From positions 88,758,765 to 88,822,764 of the forward strand of contig CM037588.1 in NCBI GenBank assembly GCA_021018995.1: DNA of 64,000 nucleotides, written 5' to 3'. Source of the DNA: Chloranthus sessilifolius (Eukaryota > Streptophyta > Magnoliopsida > Chloranthales > Chloranthaceae). Under the pieces are notes generated by a model. The model was given only the letters and a program-made list of their open reading frames with translations. It made no database searches and was not told where the DNA came from. Both the position numbers and the translations under genes were made by a program. This document shows, one piece after another, positions 56,990 through 64,000 of the stretch (positions are counted from its first letter, which is position 1; every line of letters begins with the position of its first letter).

Positions 56990-57291
56990 AGAATTTTCAA
57001 AAAATTTTACATTTTAGTTTCCTTCACTTCCTTTTTGTTTCTTTGTCAGTTTGTCTTTGGCTTTTAGGTAAGTCACTTGCTGACCTTACTTTTAATCCTT
57101 AGCACCTATTGGCCATCCATTTCTCATGATGCAATGACCATTAAGCCATACATTTCTAAGTGCACAATCAATCCATTTATAATCCACACTTGTTCCTTTC
57201 ATTCCTTGAATAAGTTGGCATAAACGCTCAACTTTTGCTTACATAGACGGTTTAAACCTACAAACATACATGCGATGATACAATTTGGCTC
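56990..57291 (-). other. Untranslated stretch between chromodomain and internal array
   Basis: About 300 bases with no coding sequence or clear motif. Confidence 0.5.
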
Positions 57292-57495
57292 TCAACTCTC
57301 TATCACATCTGCCTCTCGTTCCCACGTAGCTTCTTTGGCCAGATGATTCTTCCATCGAACAAGCACTAAAGGAATCACTTTCGTACGCAACACTTGCTCC
57401 TTTCTATCCAATATCTCCGTCAATTCCTCGATCATGGTCATATCTTCATGTATTTCCAATGGCTGGCATCCCAAGATATGGGAAGGGTCATTCAT
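57292..57495 (-). pseudogene. Tekay integrase C-terminal chromodomain
   Basis: Minus strand EILDRKEQVLRTKVIPLVLV and RWKNHLAKEATWEREADVIE: the chromodomain signature of Tekay/Del elements (ILDRK...RNKxIPLVKVxWxxHxxEEATWE in relatives). In this group it guides insertion toward heterochromatin. Confidence 0.9.
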
Positions 57496-58470
57496 GATAT
57501 GCGACCTCGCCTACACGACCCAAAACCTCAAAGGGTCCAAGGTAATGGGAACTCAACTTGCCTCTCTTTCCAAATCTCATAACGCCCTTCATAGGCGATA
57601 CTTTCACAAACGCATGCTCGCCAACGGTGTAGTCCACACTCGTTCTCTTGATATCGATGTAGCTTTTTTGTCTGCTTTGAGCCAACTTAAGTCTCTCTTT
57701 GATCATAGGAATGACAATGGCATTATCTTCAAGCAATTTTGGCCCTAAAAAAAACTTTTCACTGGTTTCTTCCCAATTGATAGGCCATCTACATCACCTT
57801 CCATTGAGAGCTTCGTACGGTGCCATCCCAATGCTCGTTTGGAAGCTATTGTTGTACGATCAACGGTAGGTGTTGATCCCATAATCCTTGTAGTTCAAGC
57901 ATACACTCTCTGAGCATGTCTTTTATCACTTGATTCACCTACTCTGTTTGCCCATCAATCTACGGATGGAAAGTCGAACTAAAGTCTAATTGCATACCCA
58001 TGCCTTCATAAAACTTCTTCCAAAACTTTGAAGTATATAATGGGTCACGATCAGATACAATGCTACTTGGAATCTCATGCAAACGTACTATCTCCTTCAT
58101 ATACAACTCCGCAAGTCTTCCTGTTGTGTACATCATGTTGTAGGGAAAGAAGTATGCTGACTTGGTTAATCGATCCATGACTACCCAAATGGCATTGTAT
58201 CTCTTTGTTGTATGCAGTAGCCCTACAATGAAATCCATGGAGATTGATTCTCATTTCTATTCTGGTATAGGTAGAGGCTATAATAATCTAGGAGGATGTT
58301 TGTGGTCGACTTTCAGCTGCTGACATGTCAAACACTATGACACATACTTAGCTACGTCTTGCTTAAGACCTGTCCACTAGTAATTCTTCCTCAAGTCTTG
58401 ATACATTTTAGTGCTACCAGGGTGGATTGCATATTTTGACTTGTGAGCTTCATCAAGGATAGTTTACCAC
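57488..58470 (-). pseudogene. Tekay integrase region
   Basis: Zinc-binding start HPGSTKMYQDLRKNY (about 58430-58385), core beginning MDFIVGLLHTTKRYNAIWVV (58238), DRLTKSAYFFP, SSIVSDRDPLYTSKFWKKF (about 58060) and FSSTFHPQ-like text near 57965. The C-terminal part has RQKSYIDIKRTSVDYTVGEH and YLGPFEVLGRVGEVAYHE. Broken. Confidence 0.88.
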
Positions 58471-58479
58471 AGATCAACA

Positions 58480-59160
58480 TTGTCTAGAAAACAAAGACAA
58501 CCCTTCAACAATAAGGAACCATCTTCTTTCACAGAGAAGTCTGGTTTGATGCCTTCAATCACGTCTTGGCAAATCATGGTTAACTCCGAGTCTCTCATCT
58601 GTAGCTCGTGAATATGCTCAAAAATCATCGGTCTCACTGATATGTTAGCTAAGAAGGCTCCTGTAGCTTACACCTCAATATTTGTATCATACAGTGAAAG
58701 ATCTTCAAACAATTTCCATCTGTGCATTCCCATGATCAGATTAGCCAACTGAGTTGAACCCTTCGGACTCAAGGCATCGACTACTACATTAGCCTTGCCT
58801 GGATGGTATTGTATGGAGCAATCATAGTCCTTGAGGAACTCCATCCATCTACGCTACCTCATATTCAACTCTTTTTGTGTAAACAAGTACCTGAGGTTCT
58901 TATGGTCGGTGAAGATCTCAAAGGTCTCACCGTACAAGTAATGTCTCCAAATCTTCAACGTAAATATGACCGCTGTTAATTTTAGGTCATCTGTCGGATA
59001 GTTCTTCTCATGATCTTTTAGCTGTCTTGACTCATAAGCTATCACCTTCTTGTGTTGGTTGAGCACACAACTCAAACCATTATGCGAAGCATCACTATAT
59101 CCCACGAACCCTCCACTACCTGAAGGAATTGCTAGTACTGGAGTTGAAGTGAGTCTCTTC
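58480..59160 (-). pseudogene. Tekay RNase H region
   Basis: [20 protein letters not shown] (about 59100), [34 protein letters not shown] and [19 protein letters not shown] (about 58900): the catalytic D-E-D pattern of Gypsy RNase H. Broken. Confidence 0.9.
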
Positions 59161-59199
59161 TTGAGTTCTTGAAAACTCTTCTCACATGCTTCACTCCAC

Positions 59200-60020
59200 T
59201 CGAATCTCGCATCCTTCCTTGTAAGTCTCGTAAGAGGTCCCGATATTTTAGAAAATTCCTCTACAAACGTCGATAGTAGCTTGCTAGACCAAGGAAACTA
59301 CGGATGTCTGTTACCGTCTTTGGTTGTCCCAGTTTACCACTGCTTTAATCTTAGCCAGATCTACTGTGACACCATCCTTTGAGGCAACATATTCCAAAAA
59401 GCTAACTTTCTCTAACCAAAACTCGCACTTACTAAGTTTGGCGTATAGTTGGTGTTCATGTAAAGTTTGTAGAGCAACTCTCAAGTGTTCTTCATGTTCC
59501 TTCTTTGACTTGGAATATATTAGGATGTCATCAACAAATACTACGACGCAGGAGTCCAGGTGTGGTTTAAACACTTAATTCATCAAATCCACAAACGACG
59601 TCAGTACATTTGTCAAACCAAACGGCATCACTAAGAACTCGTACTGTCCATACCATGTCCTGAATACTATCTTCTGGATATCCTCTGCCTTAACTCTCAG
59701 CTGATGGTATCCAGATCTCAGATCGATCTTAGAAAAATACCTCACTCCTTATAGTTGATCGAATAAATCATCAATCCTAGGGAATGGATATCAATTCTTG
59801 ATAGTGAGTTTATTTTATTGGCGATAATCAATGCTCCCCATGGAGACACGCTAGGTCTTACAATCCCCTTATCCATAAGCTCTTGCAATTGTTCTTTCAA
59901 TTCCTTCAACTCAGCAGGAGTCATTCTATATGTTGCTTTGGAAACAGGCTCCATTCCAGGTGAAAGGTCAATAGCAAATTCCACCTCTCTATCTAGAGGT
60001 AATCCTGGTAATTCCTCTGG
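59200..60020 (-). pseudogene. Tekay reverse transcriptase region
   Basis: Minus strand: PGMEPVSKATYRMTPAELKE and LQELMDKGIVRPSVSPWGA (about 59970-59820), [11 protein letters not shown] (about 59635), the catalytic VVVFVDDILIYSKSKKEH (about 59545-59500) and AKLSKCEFWLEKVSFLEYV (about 59440-59385). Standard chromovirus type. Broken. Confidence 0.9.
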
Positions 60021-60039
60021 AAACACATCTTTAAATTCA

Positions 60040-60440
60040 CGTCCAACTGTGATCTTTGCTATGACGTTCTTCCCTTCCTTATCTTCTTTCAAAATTTCCA
60101 AGTAACCACTACACCCCTTTCTGATCAAATGCTCGGCCCTGAGTGCAGAGATAAGTGGCATAAACGTCGATCTCATTCCTCTAAATTGAAATGATCTCCT
60201 TGTTTTAGGTATGAAGATGACAACCATGTTCTTACAATCAACCGTCACACAATGCCATGACAACCAGTCCATGCCAAGGATCACGTCGAATCCTTGCATG
60301 TGTAACAGAATTAAATTCGCCGGTAGTTCAAATACATCTCTGGGTTGACCCTCATTTTCTTCATAAATCGAGGAGTAGTAAATGAGCCGGGTCTATCAAC
60401 ACTCTAGCTTCATAGGCTATGTCACTCTCATTGCCGTATA
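60040..60440 (-). pseudogene. Tekay protease region
   Basis: Minus strand LIDPGSFT-like active-site text near 60395-60370, then the conserved GFDVILGMDWLSWHCVTVDC (about 60295-60236) at the end of the domain. The following EELPGLPLDREVEFAIDL (about 60020-59970) is the usual bridge to reverse transcriptase. Broken. Confidence 0.85.
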
Positions 60441-60699
60441 ATTGTAAGGTACCTATCACACACATTTATATATGCATAATGTACTATACACATTAAAATT
60501 TAATACACAGAATGAGTTTATGCTACTGCCTACATGAATGCACCTTCTCTATCAAAAAACTTTAAGAAATTGAAATTCTTTATTTTAAAAACAATCTCAC
60601 CTTGGATCACGTCATTGGTATTATGCGCTTCCTGGGCAGTAACAGCGTATGTTCTTGTACGATCGACTTCTTTACTTGTATAGATCAGGGCATTAAAGC

Positions 60700-61991
60700 A
60701 GAAGCCGTCCTCTCCGTAGCCATCTTAGGGCAATCTCAGATGATGTGGCCCACCTTTCCACATTTATAGCAACCCCGAGTACCCCTTCTGCACTCCGTTG
60801 TTTTATGAGACTTGCCACACTTGGCACAAGTCTCAATTGTAGTTGACGTTGCCCGCAAGAAACCCTGTGTAACTGCTACTCTAGTAGTGATAACAAGGTT
60901 CTCATGTCTGATTGGCCTCCCTGACACAAGCACAGGTAATCTCTGATAGTTTATCTACTGCGTCGGTCTAAAATAACCAGGGTGGAATGGTTGCCTCTGA
61001 ATAGGTGCTACGAATCTCAGCTTTTTGTTCACCAGCTCGTAGTTCCGACTTTCCTTTGATCCGTTCTTCCTCTCACCTGTTGATCCCTTCTTCTGTATCT
61101 ATCTTCATTATCCTCTTTGATGACCAAGGCTTTGCTCATGACCTCTCTATAGGTGTTCAACTCAAATGCCGCTACTTTCCCCCTGATGTCCGGCCTCAAG
61201 CCGTGTTGTAGTCTTTTTGCTTTCATCAAATCCGTGACTATAAAATCAGGAGAAAAGCGAGCAAGCCTCATAAACTCAACCCTATACTCTGTCACTGACT
61301 TTCTTCCTTGCACAAGTTGTAAAAATTTAACTTCCATCTGATTTCGTATAAGTTCAGGGAAGTACTGCTTGTTGAATTCTTCCACAAACTCCTCCCATGT
61401 CTAGGGCAATCCTGGGGTCTCCTGAGCCCTAGTCCTAGAAATGAACTTTCACCATGGGCCTGCCTCCCCATCTAGCATGTAGGCTGCCCAACGGACACTC
61501 TCGTCTTCCATGCATGTACGCATGCTAAATACTTTCTATATTTCGGTCAGCCAATTCTCCGCATCCATTGGCTCTGCTTGCCTTGAAAAAGCTTGGAGGA
61601 CACATCCTCCTAAACTCTATAAATTTAGAGGGCACTGGCTGCGTAGGACCTACTGGAGGTGTAGGTGGCTGATGTTTATCATTGGCATTATGAGCTGCCA
61701 GGGACGCTGTTTGCTAAGCCATGGCATTTGCCATGGTTTTCATAGTGTGCATCATCCTCTGATGCTCTTCTCTCTCTTTATTTCTTTCTCTAACTCTTTC
61801 CTGCTCTCTTTGATCGCTCTCCTAACGATCTCTATCCTAATTTTCTGCCTGGTCTTGGTTCTCTTGACCACTACTTCCTGAAGCCCCTCTATTCCTAGCG
61901 GTACTTTATTCGTAGCCGAGACGAAACCATCTCCGCTTCACAAGTTTCTCTCGTGACCACCCTGAGGTCGTCCTCTTCCTCTAGAAGACAT
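60700..61991 (-). pseudogene. Tekay gag region
   Basis: Likely start MSSRGRGRPQGGHER at 61991. Capsid motifs FNKQYFPELIRNQMEVKFLQ (about 61375), SVTEYRVEFMRLARFSP and RLQHGLRPDIRGKVAAFE (about 61210). Zinc-binding C-terminus CAKCGKSHKTTECRRG and GCYKCGKVGHI (about 60830-60736). Broken. Confidence 0.88.
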
Positions 61992-62079
61992 TACGGTTTA
62001 CACATGAAACCAAAGTTTCATTACTAGAAGTCCTATGCTCTGAAAAAATCAATAATTGTCAGAAATTCTAAAAGAAACT

Positions 62080-62091
62080 GCTCTGATACCA
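62080..62091 (-). other. Primer-binding site of the Tekay element (tRNA-Met)
   Basis: Minus-strand TGGTATCAGAGC, the classic initiator tRNA-Met site, four bases inside the LTR end at 62096. Confidence 0.93.
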
Positions 62092-62095
62092 ACTA

Positions 62096-64000
62096 TGACA
62101 GCCCAAATTTTGACACCCGAAACCCGTGCCATTGGTATGACCCTCGAGGTCATGCCCCATAATCCTGCACGGAACATCGATATACCCAAGCAAAAATAAA
62201 GCAAAATAGGAGCATAAGAACTGATATCGAATTAAATCTCCAGTTCTACCATGCATATATTCTCAAAATAAAAAACCCAAAAGATGGTTCTGATCTCATG
62301 CCACTGCATGAGCAAGAGAACCCACCTGAATCATCAGTGACGACACAACAGTCACCCTAGATTGTTCACAAAAAGAATATATCGTCATTTAATTACATTT
62401 TCTCAAAAAAGGGCTTGACATACCAAGCCGTACAGTACTCTCCCAAAAACTCAATCAAAGTACGTAGGGGTCCTCTAGAAGAAGTCCTCAAGAGGGGGCT
62501 CTATCTCCTCCCCAAGCACCTAATCTGAATCTCCCAAATCTATGTCTCTTGAAGCAGCAGCAGCCGCAAGCACCAGACCTCCGACGTATAGTCTAAAGGG
62601 TGAGCTACATCCTAGCTCAATAAGGAAACAACTGAATGAACATATAAGATAACCTCTCACATATATTCCATGATATATCAATGAAATAGCTAGAAAATAA
62701 TTTAAATGATTGAAAAGATGCACTGAATGTAATTGTTACTTTAAATGTGTTTATTTGTTCTCAACTTCCTCATATAAGACAACGATCGGCTTAAACACTT
62801 AAATCATAACTTAAATATTCCTCGATTTACTATAGCATCAAGCGCCCGATAGAATACCCTCCATCGTCATCTAATCAGACCATTTTCATTTCTTTTTTTA
62901 TTCATTTTATACTACCCAGGTCCCTTCCTCATAGGTAACGAGGTCTATTCTCATACATACATCCCTAGGATGTCCAACTATTGTACGGGTTGGCCGCCGT
63001 ACCTATCACGGATCTTCTGCCAAGTCAGTCATGGGTATCTCGCCACGTCGGTGGGGTATTCTCCAAACGTTAAATCAAAAGTGCACTACATATAGTTATT
63101 CACTATGTGACTATGCTAATTATAGTATATTAGGCCTTATCAATTCTCATTCACTTTGCTTTACTTTTTTACATACATCCCTGGGATGTCCAACTCAATG
63201 CATCACACAGATGCCCTTATCACATTCACATCCCCTGGGGACATCACATGTTCATTTCCTTACTTAGTGTTAACACACACACACACACACTTAAGATTCA
63301 CATTTTCGATGCATAAGTACTCATTTCTATATCACTACATACATGCTCTTGCAATTAAAGTACATGTTCAAGGCATTCCCTACCTCACGCATGTTAATTC
63401 TCAAGCATCAAGGTCCAAGGCGGTTCCCATGCTCGCACTCACTTGCATGACCTAAATTATATCATAGCATAAGCAAAGTATAAAAAAAGTTGCATCAAAG
63501 AAGGTACATGACCCTCCCAAAACCCTAAAGTCCAAAATAGAAGTGAACAGAAACTGTCCAAATCGATTAATCGATCCTTAAAATCTGTTAATCGAATTCC
63601 TAAAATTGATTAATCGATGCGAAATCGATTGATTGATTTTCAAATTGATCTATCGGTTTTCCCAAGCTCTTGCTTTTCCAGCCACTGGGAGTGCACAGAC
63701 GATTAATCGATTTCTAATCGATTAATCGAAATCCAAAAATAGATTGATCAATTTTAAATCGATCAATCAATTTCGGGCATTTTTTCCCAGCTTACTTCTG
63801 AGTCAAAATCGATTAATCAATTCTCCAAATCGATTAATCGATTTGTAAATCCAGCTCTTTGCGGGCATTTCTTCCAGTTTTCTTCCTTACCATTTCTCAT
63901 TCATTTATACTTCATTAATTCATCATTTTAACATTAATTAACTGAATTTAGGCACCAAAATATATCCATTTAAATCTAACAAAAATCCACCTCAAATCAA
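62096..64000 (-). repeat. 5' LTR of the Tekay element (partial, runs off the right edge)
   Basis: 1905 of an expected 2.36 kb. It matches 52347-54280 throughout. Contains (AC)n at 63273-63290 and the ATCGATTAATCGAT array at 63558-63845. Confidence 0.9.

Larger units (their letters stand above)
29809..64000 (+). mobile_element. Tat-type Ty3/Gypsy retrotransposon split by two nested insertions (fossil, runs off the right edge)
   Basis: Parts in order: 5' LTR 29809-31399, primer site, leader to 32552, [Athila element 2 inserted], gag 45779-48720, protease, G-patch, reverse transcriptase and start of RNase H to 52346, [Tekay element inserted, running past 64000]. The rest of RNase H, integrase and the 3' LTR must lie right of the window. 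Tat lineage is supported by the TGTAGACAC start, the primer site, the gag sequence and the G-patch after protease. Broken in many places; older than both insertions. Confidence 0.85.
52347..64000 (-). mobile_element. Tekay/Del chromovirus with an extra third ORF (fossil), nested in the Tat element
   Basis: Minus-strand element: 5' LTR from beyond 64000 to 62096, tRNA-Met primer site, gag, protease, reverse transcriptase, RNase H, integrase, chromodomain (57292-57430), a third ORF (55049-56524), polypurine tract and 3' LTR (52347-54711). The chromodomain and TGGTATCAGAGC site place it in the Tekay/Del group of chromoviruses. By eye the first roughly 100 bases at the inner LTR ends are about 85 percent identical, an old insertion. 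Broken in many places. Confidence 0.9.

Noticed and set aside
54712-57291. Idea that the Tekay third ORF lies inside the LTR
   Set aside because: A polypurine tract and LTR start (54724-54711) separate it from the 3' LTR, and the inner end of the 5' LTR at 62096 is directly followed by the primer site and gag.
1-64000. tRNA, rRNA or organelle-derived genes
   Set aside because: Looked for on both strands; the only tRNA-like matches are the primer-binding sites of the retroelements.

Overview
The window is repeat-rich plant nuclear DNA, almost certainly from a flowering plant. Evidence: Ty3/Gypsy LTR retrotransposons of three plant lineages (Athila, Tat, Tekay/Del chromovirus), a Ptta/En/Spm-type CACTA transposon, plant-type introns, and no bacterial gene order. 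I found no convincing single-copy host gene. The species cannot be named from sequence alone.

Layout. 1-1648: LTR and primer site of a minus-strand Tat-type element whose body lies left of the window. 1649-2046: scrap of an older gag on the minus strand. 2047-19089: Athila element 1 (+), complete in layout but broken. 19090-20255: unassigned DNA with nested hairpins. 20256-24704: decayed CACTA transposon with a four-exon TNPA-like gene and one recognisable end. About 24880-26290: minus-strand Tat-type LTR. 26291-29808: spacer with a GAACTT-type minisatellite and an unidentified coding-like block. 29809 to beyond 64000: a plus-strand Tat-type element split by two later insertions, Athila element 2 (32553-45555, with a perfect 5-bp target duplication CGCGT) and a minus-strand Tekay chromovirus (52347 to beyond 64000).

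All retroelements are fossils with many breaks. Judged by eye from LTR similarity, Athila 2 is youngest; Athila 1 and the Tekay copy are older. The nesting shows that the Tat element at 29809 predates both of its guests.

The most interesting signal cuts across the elements. Each family carries its own short self-complementary DNA word in a dense array, and where both places can be seen the array occurs twice: in the LTR and in an internal untranslated stretch just before an open reading frame (before the third ORF in both Athila elements and the Tekay element; between primer site and gag in the Tat element). The words differ completely: CTCGCGAG, CCTATCGAA/TTCGATAGG, GCGTGTATAATATACACGC, AAATCGATTAATCGATTT. 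Further signals: a repeated stem-loop-like motif at an identical 109-base spacing in both Athila LTR families; a duplicated polypurine-like tract bounding a conserved 3' non-coding segment in both Athila elements; and a Tekay chromovirus carrying a third ORF of the family found in Athila.
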